Source: Bdellovibrionaceae bacterium UBA6776 (GTDB taxonomy: Bacteria; Bdellovibrionota; Bdellovibrionia; Bdellovibrionales; UBA1609). From it: a stretch of DNA of 23,846 bases. Under the pieces are notes generated by a model. That model ran no database searches, was not told the origin of the DNA, and was given only the letters and a program-made list of their open reading frames with translations. The translations under genes were made by a program, and so were the position numbers. The stretch covers positions 12,227 through 36,072 of the forward strand of contig DKGG01000056.1 in NCBI GenBank assembly GCA_002453155.1. The letters are read 5' to 3'. This document shows positions 1 through 7,263 of the stretch, piece by piece. How positions within the stretch are numbered: the stretch's first letter is position 1; every line of letters starts with the position of its first letter.

Positions 1-54
1 TTCCTCTTCCTCTTCCTCTTCGAAGCTCTCAAAAATTCAGCGTGAGAGCTTCGA
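1..54. repeat. TTCCTC tandem repeat and 12-bp hairpin
   Basis: Bases 1-21 are three and a half copies of TTCCTC. They run directly into a perfect inverted repeat (arms 20-31 and 43-54, core CGAAGCTCTC / GAGAGCTTCG, 11-nt loop). There is no T-run on either side, so it is not a textbook intrinsic terminator. One plus-strand frame is open from base 1 to a TGA at 43-45, so this could be the tail of an upstream gene, but 14 codons are too few to judge. Confidence 0.45.
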
Positions 55-106
55 TGTAACCCGCATATTAAAGAACGCCTTAAGTCCGCATTTCGCATTT
101 TTTTGA

Positions 107-136
107 TTGTCACATTTCTCCTTGAGACGATTTAAT
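107..136 (+). promoter_or_regulatory. Putative sigma-70 promoter for the PDZ-like gene
   Basis: TTGTCA (107-112) and TTTAAT (131-136) are separated by 18 bp, each one mismatch from consensus. Transcription would start near 143, giving a short leader that contains AAGGAG (148-153) eight bases before the ATG at 162. Confidence 0.4.
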
Positions 137-161
137 AAGATCAATTCAAGGAGAAATTCAT

Positions 162-503
162 ATGAAGAACCTTTATTTTGCGCTCAGCTTATTTTCTTTT
201 TCATTGCCGGCATATTCATCCAATCAAGTTAAAGATTTGAATCAAATTATTTCTAAAGCTTCTACTGCCGAAATGGCCAATCTTGGAAAACTTATGCAGC
301 AAATTCACCTCGTGCCAGCAAAGGGCCCGAACGGAACAAAGAATGTTTTCAAAGTTGTTTCCGTAGAGAAAGGTTCCTTATATGAGAGAGAAGGAATCAA
401 GGCTGGAGACCTCGTAACCCCAGGAAAATCCTATCCCAATGATCACGGAACTGTAGAGATGTATAAGTCTTCAAAACCAAGACAACCCAAACAGAGCAAA
501 TAG
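162..503 (+). CDS. Small secreted PDZ-like protein
   Basis: This 113-residue protein starts with a signal peptide (about residues 1-19, ending in LPAYSS), so it should reach the periplasm or beyond. The second half reads as a short PDZ-type module: VFKVVSVEKGSLYEREGIKA followed by GDLV, then VEMYKSSK near the end. This matches the carboxylate-binding segment and the last helix of PDZ domains such as that of GspC, but the domain is shorter than the usual 80-100 residues. The tail is basic and polar. An AAGGAG ribosome binding site lies eight bases upstream. It stands alone ahead of the toxin-antitoxin pair. The PDZ assignment is by eye; a partner or pathway cannot be named. Confidence 0.75.
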   Translation: MKNLYFALSLFSFSLPAYSSNQVKDLNQIISKASTAEMANLGKLMQQIHLVPAKGPNGTKNVFKVVSVEKGSLYEREGIKAGDLVTPGKSYPNDHGTVEMYKSSKPRQPKQSK

Positions 504-529
504 AGCCTTGAATTCAAATTGCAATTGTC

Positions 530-558
530 TTGACATTTCATGAAATTTCATGAAAAAT
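530..558 (+). promoter_or_regulatory. Toxin-antitoxin promoter
   Basis: A perfect -35 box TTGACA (530-535) is followed after 17 bp by AAAAAT (553-558), a weak -10. The predicted start of transcription is near 565-568, at the ATG of the antitoxin. Two palindromes sit exactly in the spacer, so repressor binding would exclude RNA polymerase. Confidence 0.5.
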
Positions 559-573
559 GAAAGAGTCATGAAA
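535..573. promoter_or_regulatory. Tandem palindromic operator TTTCATGAAA
   Basis: The 10-bp palindrome TTTCATGAAA occurs twice back to back (536-545, 546-555). The first is extended to a 12-bp palindrome (535-546). A further half, TCATGAAA, lies at 566-573 over the start codon at 568. A 10-bp period puts the copies on one DNA face, as expected for cooperative binding of ribbon-helix-helix antitoxin dimers. The role as an autoregulatory operator is inferred from position and symmetry. Confidence 0.65.
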
Positions 574-780
574 GCCAAGAAATTTGCCACTCAAATTGAT
601 CCGGATGTCTTAAAGGACCTTAGAGCCTTTGCAAAGAAGACGGACCGAAGCATCTCAAGCGTGGTCTCTGATGCCGTAAAGGAATATATCTCTAAGGCAC
701 AGATCCGCCCGGCTTTTCGTTCTGCCATGGATGAGGTCTTGGAAGATCACTCAGAGCTCCTCACTCGCCTCGCTAAATGA
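568..780 (+). CDS. CopG/ribbon-helix-helix-like antitoxin
   Basis: A 70-residue protein whose first 45 residues fit a ribbon-helix-helix DNA-binding fold: a short strand (KKFATQID), then two helices around DVLKDLRAFAKK and SISSVVSDAVKEYI. Family members bind palindromic operators as dimers and neutralise the toxin with the C-terminal part. The stop codon overlaps the start of the Doc-like gene (ATGA at 777-780), so the two are translationally coupled. An ATG at 550 would add six residues but lies inside the operator and upstream of the predicted transcription start. The ATG at 568 is preferred because the conserved strand follows it directly. No good ribosome binding site precedes either, which suggests a leaderless message. 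Confidence 0.8.
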   Translation: MKAKKFATQIDPDVLKDLRAFAKKTDRSISSVVSDAVKEYISKAQIRPAFRSAMDEVLEDHSELLTRLAK

Positions 781-1157
781 AAGTCACCCTCTACCCAACG
801 CTCAGCGAAGTTCTCGAACTCTATCGAATCCTCATCGAACGGTTTGGGGGATCCTATGGAGTCAGAGATCTTGGCCTCTTAGAAAGCGCACTCATGAGGC
901 CACAAACAGGATACTACTCAAGCCTTTCTCTTGAGGGTGCTGCCCTCCTTCAAAGCCTTTGCCAGAATCACGCATTCGTCGATGGCAACAAACGCGTGGC
1001 CTTTGCCGTCACCGCAATTTTTTTAAGAATGAATGGATATCGACTGAAGGTAGATCCAGACAACGGAGAAAGCTTTCTGATTGAAGAAGTCATTCAGAAA
1101 AAGGCATCCATTGATGAAATATCAATCTGGCTAGAAGCTCACATGAAGAAGGCTTAG
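777..1157 (+). CDS. doc: Doc-like Fic-fold toxin (death-on-curing family)
   Basis: This 126-residue protein carries the Fic/Doc signature H-x-F-x-D-G-N-K-R at residues 65-73 (HAFVDGNKR). The aspartate at position 69 is typical of Doc proteins. Doc of phage P1 is a kinase that phosphorylates elongation factor EF-Tu and so stops translation; the same reaction is likely here but not proven. The length equals that of known Doc toxins, and no motif residue is missing, so the protein should be active. It overlaps the antitoxin by four bases. The partner is ribbon-helix-helix-like rather than the classic Phd, a variation known among type II systems. Confidence in the toxin family is high. Confidence 0.9.
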   Translation: MKVTLYPTLSEVLELYRILIERFGGSYGVRDLGLLESALMRPQTGYYSSLSLEGAALLQSLCQNHAFVDGNKRVAFAVTAIFLRMNGYRLKVDPDNGESFLIEEVIQKKASIDEISIWLEAHMKKA

Positions 1158-1442
1158 GTTCTGAAAACAGGGCCGCCTTTCAAATGCGGGGCTGAACTTA
1201 ACCTTTGCCCTGCTTCTCTGCGATTTTTTGATCTTACGATACTGATCAACCCGTGACTGTGAGGAGGCCTCAAAGGCTCTGCAAATTTCGGCGGCATGAG
1301 CCTCAATTCCGCCGGCCTGAATTCGAACGAGAATATCCTCAGGAAAAGGCTGGTCCTCCTTAAAAGGCAAAGATCCAGATGCCAACATCCAAACAACTTG
1401 CGTCGGCGGAAACTCCAGAATCTTTTCCCACCTCAAGGCCAA
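1131..1442 (-). CDS. Possible hypothetical protein (doubtful)
   Basis: An open frame of 103 codons from a TTG at 1442, or 85 from an ATG at 1388. The codons look ordinary, and the product has a plausible amphipathic middle (EDILVRIQAGGIEAHAAEIC) and a very basic C-terminal part. It fills the 1158-1378 gap that is otherwise empty. Against it are no ribosome binding site before either start, a 27-bp tail overlap with the Doc-like gene, and a head overlap with the plus-strand membrane protein gene. No family is recognised. Confidence 0.3.
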   Translation of the reverse strand: MALRWEKILEFPPTQVVWMLASGSLPFKEDQPFPEDILVRIQAGGIEAHAAEICRAFEASSQSRVDQYRKIKKSQRSRAKVKFSPAFERRPCFQNLSLLHVSF

Positions 1443-1765
1443 CCTTGAACGCCAATTCCTCGGCGCAAAATCCTTGGGTTGCAGGCAGCCTTAGCGCGAT
1501 CCTTCCAGGGTTGGGGCAAGCTTACAATGGAATGTATCAATCCGGACTCATTAGCTTTTTCCTCAACTTCGTCTTTATATCGACAACGATCGAACTCGAA
1601 AGCAAGGGGCTGCACCATACCGCTTTGGCCAGTGGCTTGGCTTCATCTGTCGTCTATGTCGGTGGCATTATCAGTGCTTCGAAAGGGGCTAAGCTTCTGA
1701 ACGAAAAGCACTCTGCGCCTTATCAAGCACAATTAAAATCAAAACTGTTCCACATCGATTTTTAA
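1379..1765 (+). CDS. Small membrane protein (PGLGQAYNG type)
   Basis: A 128-residue protein with a polar Ser/Thr/Pro-rich start and three hydrophobic stretches (about 34-50, 56-72 and 82-102). The motif LPGLGQAYNGMYQSGLISFF is characteristic of small inner-membrane proteins of the DUF5683/TM2-like kind, where a P-G-x-G-Q-x-Y-N-G turn lies between two membrane helices. Their function is not known. The start is uncertain: ATG 1379 has AAAAGG eleven bases upstream, while TTG 1445 has AAGG with a six-base spacer and would give a 106-residue protein beginning just before the first hydrophobic segment. It is not in an obvious operon. Confidence 0.65.
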   Translation: MPTSKQLASAETPESFPTSRPTLNANSSAQNPWVAGSLSAILPGLGQAYNGMYQSGLISFFLNFVFISTTIELESKGLHHTALASGLASSVVYVGGIISASKGAKLLNEKHSAPYQAQLKSKLFHIDF

Positions 1766-1811
1766 CTTTTTCAAGCCAATCCGGTAAGAATTCGTTCCCA
1801 AAAACAGATTT

Positions 1812-1871
1812 CAGGTCTCAATGGAGACCTGTACAGATTCGGCTACAACCCCAAAAAGACAGGTGCTGTCT
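1812..1871. other. Two hairpins in the 1766-2004 intergenic stretch
   Basis: CAGGTCTC (1812-1819) and GAGACCTG (1824-1831) form a perfect 8-bp stem with a 4-nt loop. AGACAG (1857-1862) and CTGTCT (1866-1871) form a second with a 3-nt loop. Neither is followed by a T-run. They could end transcription of the gene before them or lie in the leader of the Hint operon. No gene is seen in this stretch and no convincing promoter was found. Confidence 0.35.
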
Positions 1872-2004
1872 GTCCAAAGCCACAGTCCAGCTTTTGAGAA
1901 ATTCTCCGAGATTCGGACGCCAAATCCATTTTACGGACACTTGAAACTGGCTTGAGCCTTGCCTTACCAGGTGACAACTTCGAATCCCAAAAAAAGGAGA
2001 TCAA

Positions 2005-2775
2005 ATGAAAAGGAAACTTCTAACCATTGCCTTCACCCTGTTCACCATACCAAACGCCTTTGCCGCCAGTCGAATCACCGCCCCCGTGGATCCTGCCATT
2101 CGCTGTGTGAGTCGCGGTCTTCCTGCAGACAAGTGCACCCAATACAGAGACCGCGCCTTGGCCACCAACTGCATCACTCAAGAAGAATACAATGATCTGG
2201 TTCGCTACGGAGCCACCCCCACTTGCGATTTTGACAATCAATTGGCCGGATGGTGCCCCTGTGGATGCTTCCACCCCGACAGCCCCATCGCAACCATCAA
2301 CAAAGAGACCATGTCCGAAGAGCTCACTCGGGCTGAAGACGTCGCCAAAAATCGATTGAAATTTGACTTGGTCCACATGACTCCCTCCTCAACCTTGAGC
2401 CACGTGGAAGTCACCTCCTCCCCCATCGTCTTTTCTGCAGAGGGGCCTGAAACAAAACCAATGATCGTGATTCAAACCGAAGACAATCGGAAGCTGGCTG
2501 TAACAGAAGGCCATCCCATTTTGCTGAGCAATGGACAAATGGTTCAAGCAAAGACCATCAACGCCGGAGACCATTTGGTCGGCCGATTTGGAGAAGCTCT
2601 CAAAGTCAGCAACGTAAATACTCAAATGTTTGACGGTCATGTTTTCAACTTTGTTGTGGATTCTTTCAATGACAACAAAGAGCATGTGATCTTTTCCTCA
2701 GACATCGCCGTTGGTGATCTTTACTGGCAAAGCCTTCTTGAAGATGAGTCTTCAAGAGAAGCAATGAGAAACTAG
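2005..2775 (+). CDS. Secreted Hint-domain (intein/hedgehog-like) protein
   Basis: 256 residues. A signal peptide (1-20, cleavage after PNAFA) is followed by a 67-residue Cys-rich segment (Cys 34, 44, 56, 74, 84, 86) and then a Hint domain from C88 onward. The Hint features are block A starting CFHPDSPI (nucleophile C88), block B with T167-x-x-H170 (VTEGHPILL), GDHLV at 188-192, GHVFNFVV at 211-218 and EHVIFSSDIAVGD near the end. Hint domains carry out an N-S acyl shift at Cys1 and cleave or transfer the preceding peptide bond. The C-terminal His-Asn needed for intein splicing is absent, so hedgehog-like or simple cleavage before C88 is expected. An AAAAGGAG site precedes ATG 2005. It is the first gene of a four-gene exported-protein operon; the next gene begins two bases after its stop. 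Confidence 0.85.
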   Translation: MKRKLLTIAFTLFTIPNAFAASRITAPVDPAIRCVSRGLPADKCTQYRDRALATNCITQEEYNDLVRYGATPTCDFDNQLAGWCPCGCFHPDSPIATINKETMSEELTRAEDVAKNRLKFDLVHMTPSSTLSHVEVTSSPIVFSAEGPETKPMIVIQTEDNRKLAVTEGHPILLSNGQMVQAKTINAGDHLVGRFGEALKVSNVNTQMFDGHVFNFVVDSFNDNKEHVIFSSDIAVGDLYWQSLLEDESSREAMRN

Positions 2776-2777
2776 TC

Positions 2778-3500
2778 ATGAAAAGACTTATTCTTCTTTT
2801 TACAATCCCCGCAGCGGCTCTCCTCTTAATGAGAGCCCTCGGGCCCGAGAGCAAGCCTGCTTTTTCCCAAAAAAAATATTCTGATACAAAAACTCAACCG
2901 GAAACTCAAATCGAATCCACTGATGCTGTAGATCAAGTGATACAGAACCAAGAGACGGACTCCAAAGAAACTCTTAATGTCAGCAAAAAAACGATTCAGA
3001 GATTGGTTCTGCTTTCAAAAAATTCCATGACCTATCGAAGACACGTTGAACTTGATAAGGTCAAAAACCTTGCATTGAAAGATCGTCAATTTTTAAACGA
3101 GCTTTTTCAAATTCTTAAAACAAGTAAACAATTCCTTACACTTTATCCAAAGAAACAAGCTGTTTTGCGTGTTCAAGCTCTCAACGTTTTGGAAAATCTT
3201 CCGCCCTCCATCACTCACGATGAGGTTCAAAATCTGATTCTTGAACTTTCAAGCAAAATTTCAAGCCAAGGAGACCACAAAGGAATGACATTAGATCTTA
3301 CCGATTTGATTGCGATCTATCTCAAAAGCTATACAAAAGACGAACTACTGACCCGACCCGAATTGGTTTTTGAAAAGTTGCCCTATCAACCTCGCTTTAA
3401 GAAGTTTTACACCTTGGCAATTTTTTATCGATTTCCCGAATTCAAGGCAGATACACTCCACCCCAAATTTGAACGTTTAAAAAACTATCTCAAAGGATAA
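2778..3500 (+). CDS. N-terminally anchored exported protein, function unknown
   Basis: A 240-residue protein with a hydrophobic N-terminal segment (about 3-21) that could be a membrane anchor or an uncleaved signal. A polar, low-complexity linker rich in Gln, Thr and Asp follows (about 22-65), then a mostly helical, basic C-terminal domain (about 68-240). No motif or family was recognised. It starts two bases after the stop of the Hint gene with only a weak GAGAAAC ribosome binding site, so it probably depends on translational coupling. It is followed after four bases by the S8-like lipoprotein gene. Being between three exported proteins, it may hold them at the membrane, act as a chaperone, or be an immunity factor; that is a guess. 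Confidence 0.8.
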   Translation: MKRLILLFTIPAAALLLMRALGPESKPAFSQKKYSDTKTQPETQIESTDAVDQVIQNQETDSKETLNVSKKTIQRLVLLSKNSMTYRRHVELDKVKNLALKDRQFLNELFQILKTSKQFLTLYPKKQAVLRVQALNVLENLPPSITHDEVQNLILELSSKISSQGDHKGMTLDLTDLIAIYLKSYTKDELLTRPELVFEKLPYQPRFKKFYTLAIFYRFPEFKADTLHPKFERLKNYLKG

Positions 3501-3504
3501 GAAA

Positions 3505-4887
3505 ATGAAATTCACACATCTCACTGCGATTCTTACACTTTCTCTGTTCTCGACCGTTGGTTGCGCAGGCGGAACAGAGGGGCCGGAACCTGAATTGCAA
3601 AAAGATCCCGTCATCGAGAAAAAAGAAAATAAAGAACTTGTCGCGCAGATTCAAAAAATTCTCAAAGAAGAACCTAGCGATCTAAAACGCTTTAAGTTTA
3701 ACAGTGTGGATTCAAAGATCTCCAGTGCGGGAAAGAGAGTTTTAATCCTGGATTCTAAAGATGTTCCAAAGGCTGCATTACTTCGTCACTCGGACAAGAA
3801 TCTTGGGGTTTACCACTGGAATGATTTGGCACAAAAATTTGAGAAAAGAACATTCTGGTTTGATGCCCCAATTTCCCTAATGAAGGTTAATGAACTTCTA
3901 CAATCACAGTCAACTCCCGTTCGAACCTATGAATTTAAAAGTGTCGCTGATGAGCTTAAGGAGTTGTCTTCAAAAGTAAAAACATTTGACCCCAAGGGCC
4001 CATATGTTTCTCATGCCTCCAGATCCTACGAATGGCTGGCAGAATATTCTCCAGACTCTCAGTTTTTAACTATGGAGTTTCCTGAACCCACGGCGCAAGA
4101 ATTTTGCAAAATCAATGACTACAGCACTAAATTCAAACTTCGAAGACAGTACGACCGCGCCTTTTACCAGATTCTTGATCTCATCGAGAAAAAGCAAATC
4201 GACTACATCAACCTCTCTTATGTGAGCGATTTCACTCGAACCAAAAAGCAAATCGACACCGCCTGCAAGGGTACATGGCTGATTACAGATCAGGACATTT
4301 TGGAGTATCTAGAAATAAGGTCCAATTTTGTTCATCGCCTCCAAGAAGAATCAACGGCCTTGATGATCCAGGCCGCTCCCAACGAGATGGATCGCTCCGT
4401 AACACCAGGAGAAAGAGGTTACGAAATGTTTTGCCCGGTCAGCAGCAAATCCATCGTAGTTTCTCACTACAACATTCTGGGAAGTTCGATCTCTGCAGAC
4501 GGAGAGTCCATTCAACGTTCGCTTTTACCAGGATATCAAAAAAATCTTTTTGATTGTGCCAACATGGTGATCAATTCGGGAATCGATCAAATCAAAGCCA
4601 TGAGAGCAACACCCGCTCCTGGCGGTGGCGTTGAGATTCCAAGTAACCCTAAAGACTATTGGTGGAATCAGGACAGCCTTTTTTACTCTATCAGTGGGTA
4701 CAAGATGTATCCCGTGGAAACCATGGCCAATTCCTGGGCCACACCCATCGCTACCGCATTTGTGATCAACGAACGAGAACGTCTTGAAAAGAAATCGGGT
4801 CGCCGATTGAGCAACGAAGCACTTCTCCGAAAATTTCACAAACTCGCATTTGATCCCTTAAAAAACCACCAACTGAACCAAAACTAA
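3505..4887 (+). CDS. Lipoprotein with divergent subtilisin-like (S8) protease domain
   Basis: 460 residues. A lipoprotein signal ends at C20 (STVGC). The rest follows the order of subtilase motifs in weakened form. Strand-plus-Asp: KRVLILDSKD with D83. His region: YVSHASRSYEWLAEYSPDSQ with H170. The 'INLS' strand: DYINLSYVSD at 233-242. Oxyanion Asn: QAAPN with N293, where subtilases have AAGN. Catalytic Ser: NSWATPIATAFV with S410, where subtilases have GTSMATPHVAG. All four key residues are present although the classical glycines around them are lost. If active, it is a serine endopeptidase held on the envelope; it could instead be a dead, binding-only relative. AAAGGA precedes the start. 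The neighbouring MACPF-like gene suggests that it activates, degrades or releases that protein. Confidence 0.7.
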   Translation: MKFTHLTAILTLSLFSTVGCAGGTEGPEPELQKDPVIEKKENKELVAQIQKILKEEPSDLKRFKFNSVDSKISSAGKRVLILDSKDVPKAALLRHSDKNLGVYHWNDLAQKFEKRTFWFDAPISLMKVNELLQSQSTPVRTYEFKSVADELKELSSKVKTFDPKGPYVSHASRSYEWLAEYSPDSQFLTMEFPEPTAQEFCKINDYSTKFKLRRQYDRAFYQILDLIEKKQIDYINLSYVSDFTRTKKQIDTACKGTWLITDQDILEYLEIRSNFVHRLQEESTALMIQAAPNEMDRSVTPGERGYEMFCPVSSKSIVVSHYNILGSSISADGESIQRSLLPGYQKNLFDCANMVINSGIDQIKAMRATPAPGGGVEIPSNPKDYWWNQDSLFYSISGYKMYPVETMANSWATPIATAFVINERERLEKKSGRRLSNEALLRKFHKLAFDPLKNHQLNQN

Positions 4888-4899
4888 AAGGAGGCCATA

Positions 4900-6207
4900 A
4901 TGAAATCATTATTGGTATTTACAATTGCACTCTTGGGATCTGTCTCCCAAGCCGCCATTTACGACTACAGTCCGGACAGCCGTCTTTACATGGGCGGGGG
5001 ATTTAATCCCTACAAACCCACTTCAGGATATTTGAACTGTGTGGAATTTGACGCTCAGGTGTCGCCAGACAATGACAACAATCCCAATGCCACCTACAGC
5101 TCTAGTGTGGACATCAAGCAAATCAAAAGCCGAACAGATTTTTACAGCTTTTTGAACTTTTCAACCAGCGTATCAGGAAGCTACTCCTTTATGGGAGGAA
5201 GTGCCAGCTACAGTTTGTTAGATGAGCGCGCCTTCCACTCAGACTCTTTGACCTTTATGGTATTATTTAAAAATGATTACGGTAGATTTGTTTTGAAAAA
5301 CCCTCGGCTCAAATCCGAGTATAAAAATTTAGAACAAACCAAACTCGTCAAAACCTGTGGAACTGAAATTGTGACCGAGATGAGAAAAGGCGTTATGGCC
5401 TATGCTCTTTTCACCATTAAGAATGTCAATCAAAGCCAGCGTCGCGAGATTGAGGCCAAACTCAGCGCAAGTGCCGGCGGCAGTTTTTGGAGCGCAAGCA
5501 TGGATATGAACTACAAAAGTGTTCTTCGAACCGCCCTTCAAGCCAGCGACATTTCAGTTTCGGTGCGCGCCCTTGGCGGAACTGGAATTGTGGACTTGAA
5601 CCAGATCATTGGCGGAAGTAACGATGAACAAATCAACTTGGATAAGATTCCGACGATTTTGAGTCAGTATGTGGAAAAATTTCGAGTTTCCAATGCAGTT
5701 CCCACTCAATACACCACTACAGACATACAAGCCTTTCGATCTGATGTGAGTATTACTACAGCGACTTTTGACCAATTGACCATTGGGGAGTTATTTAGCA
5801 CTTACGAAGACTTTTCTTCGATCATTGGGCGCCTTCAAAAAATTCTGTACGGATCCGACAGCACCGCTTACGACCTGACTCCACAAGTGCGCATGGACCT
5901 TGAGGACAAGTTGCTAGAGTACTCCAACTACCGCCGTAAAATCAAATCCGCGGCATTGCTGTGTTTGACGGAAGGAGAGATTTGCGAAGTGCCTCCAATG
6001 TTATGGCCTCAAGTTCAGTGGCCGCGCCCACGACCAAATCTCAGGGCCTGCGTGGACATGCGGGACCAAGCTGCCGCCATGGGACTTCTTCCCCAAGAAC
6101 TTTACAGAATGGCCGAAAAGCGAAACCTTGTGCCATTGATCGCTGAAGACGGAATGTCCATTGAAGGCTGGACCTCTTGCGAAGATTTTATCGACCAGGT
6201 TCATTAG
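4900..6207 (+). CDS. Secreted MACPF-like putative pore-forming protein
   Basis: 435 residues with a clean signal peptide (1-18, SVSQA). Residues 150-164 (VKTCGTEIVTEMRKG) match the membrane attack complex/perforin signature, usually Y/F-G-T-H-(F/Y)-x6-G-G, with Cys for Tyr, Glu for His and one Gly lost. Around it are the expected parts: a Ser/Gly-rich amphipathic stretch before it (83-106) and another after it (178-205), which in MACPF proteins become membrane-spanning hairpins. A segment near 267-279 (VPTQYTTTDIQAF) resembles the end of the domain. A C-terminal module of about 80 residues (from about 350) has Cys 355, 362, 384 and 427 and a proline-rich bend. A strong AAGGAGG site with a 5-nt spacer suggests it is the most translated gene of the operon. 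The family call is by motif only. Confidence 0.65.
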   Translation: MKSLLVFTIALLGSVSQAAIYDYSPDSRLYMGGGFNPYKPTSGYLNCVEFDAQVSPDNDNNPNATYSSSVDIKQIKSRTDFYSFLNFSTSVSGSYSFMGGSASYSLLDERAFHSDSLTFMVLFKNDYGRFVLKNPRLKSEYKNLEQTKLVKTCGTEIVTEMRKGVMAYALFTIKNVNQSQRREIEAKLSASAGGSFWSASMDMNYKSVLRTALQASDISVSVRALGGTGIVDLNQIIGGSNDEQINLDKIPTILSQYVEKFRVSNAVPTQYTTTDIQAFRSDVSITTATFDQLTIGELFSTYEDFSSIIGRLQKILYGSDSTAYDLTPQVRMDLEDKLLEYSNYRRKIKSAALLCLTEGEICEVPPMLWPQVQWPRPRPNLRACVDMRDQAAAMGLLPQELYRMAEKRNLVPLIAEDGMSIEGWTSCEDFIDQVH

Positions 6208-6208
6208 T

Positions 6209-6249
6209 GCAACTGCAAGGGTCTGCTGTTTTCAGCAGGCCCTTGTTGC
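6209..6249. terminator. Strong hairpin between convergent genes
   Basis: CAAGGGTCTGCTG (6216-6228) pairs with CAGCAGGCCCTTG (6233-6245), 13 bp with one G-T wobble and a TTTT loop. The stem is extended by GCAA/TTGC at the base. It lies two bases after the stop of the MACPF-like gene and 20 bases before the end of the converging methyltransferase gene. There is no U-tract after the stem on either strand, so it may act with Rho or as a 3'-end stabiliser. Confidence 0.55.
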
Positions 6250-6269
6250 AAAATCGTACGCCGATCAGC

Positions 6270-7064
6270 CTAGAGCTTCTTTAGAACTGGTACCATTCTC
6301 CACGATTGTTTATCGTTGTTAAATGGAAGATTGCTGTCCATACCCCCAAAATATTCAACAATTTGAAACACGCCCGAGGCCTTAACAAGAGCATCAAATT
6401 CAGTTGCTGAAAAACAACGCTGAAGGGATTTATCCTCGATCACGCCAGATTTTCCCTGGTCCTCGTACTCCAGGCGAACCGAAACTTCCGTCAGCTGCGC
6501 AATGGGGTCAAATGAGTCTCCCTCACCACCCCACTGGACTTTGACTTTTACAGAGTCCCTTTCCATCTCCCATTCACTTAGTGTTGTCCTCGAAAGATCA
6601 AAGACTGATTTCGGATGACTCATTTCTAGAATATAAAGTCCATCAGCGTTTAGAGTGTTCGCGACGGACCTTAAATGCTGAATCATCTGATCATTAGTCA
6701 ATAGATACGCCGAGGAATCCATCAACAATGTTGCCATATCAAACCTCTCATTGGTTTGATATGAAACCATATTCGCGCACTCCACCTGAATTGACAGATC
6801 ACTTTCCAAGGCTTTTTTAAGTGCGTAATCCACCATTTCCTCAGACAAATCAATCGCCAGAACATTCCGCATAGCTTTTGCCATTTCTAAGCAATGCGAA
6901 GCGGGACCCGCTCCAAATTCGATGAATGATTGAAGCGCTCGTCCAGAGTGTTTCAAGAAAATTTCTTTTAAAAAGAGGTACTCTCTTGGGACATCCTTAA
7001 AGCCAAATGCGATGTCATAATATTTTGCGTACGAATAAAAACTTTCATGAAATTTTGAGTTCAT
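6270..7064 (-). CDS. Class I SAM-dependent methyltransferase
   Basis: 264 residues of the Rossmann-fold methyltransferase type. Motif I (SFIEFGAGPASH, about 46-57) binds S-adenosylmethionine, and the acidic residue closing strand 2 (D72 in VLAIDLSEEM) contacts its ribose. A hydrophobic strand 4 region (MATLLMDSSAYLL) precedes the helix 'MIQHLRSVANTLNADGLYILEM', typical of the 'small-molecule' methyltransferases. The C-terminal third is the substrate region, so the substrate cannot be named. GGAG lies six bases before the ATG. It converges on the MACPF-like gene and has no partner in an operon; about 200 bp separate it from the next gene upstream. Confidence 0.85.
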   Translation of the reverse strand: MNSKFHESFYSYAKYYDIAFGFKDVPREYLFLKEIFLKHSGRALQSFIEFGAGPASHCLEMAKAMRNVLAIDLSEEMVDYALKKALESDLSIQVECANMVSYQTNERFDMATLLMDSSAYLLTNDQMIQHLRSVANTLNADGLYILEMSHPKSVFDLSRTTLSEWEMERDSVKVKVQWGGEGDSFDPIAQLTEVSVRLEYEDQGKSGVIEDKSLQRCFSATEFDALVKASGVFQIVEYFGGMDSNLPFNNDKQSWRMVPVLKKL

Positions 7065-7263
7065 AACTTACTCCATTTTTAAGAATTAAAGATATATAAA
7101 TACTTGCCACGATTTTTGTTGGCGCTGAGGACAGAAATAAAAAGAGAAATCACATCTAGTAAGTCATGAGGCTTTTATGGTAAGAACTCTGAAATCGATC
7201 TGCAACAAGATCATCGTAGATATCGATCTTCTAATGCGCAATGGCAGATTCTTTGGGCGCAAG

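Noticed and set aside
1766..1888. Frame continuing past the membrane protein stop, reading NGDLYRFGYNPKKTG, reminiscent of a protein tail
   Set aside because: It needs stop readthrough, contains a perfect hairpin, and has no recognised family; chance is more likely.
1861..2004. Promoter for the Hint operon at TTGAAA 1941-1946
   Set aside because: The best hexamer at the right distance (TTACCA) matches the -10 consensus too poorly to list.
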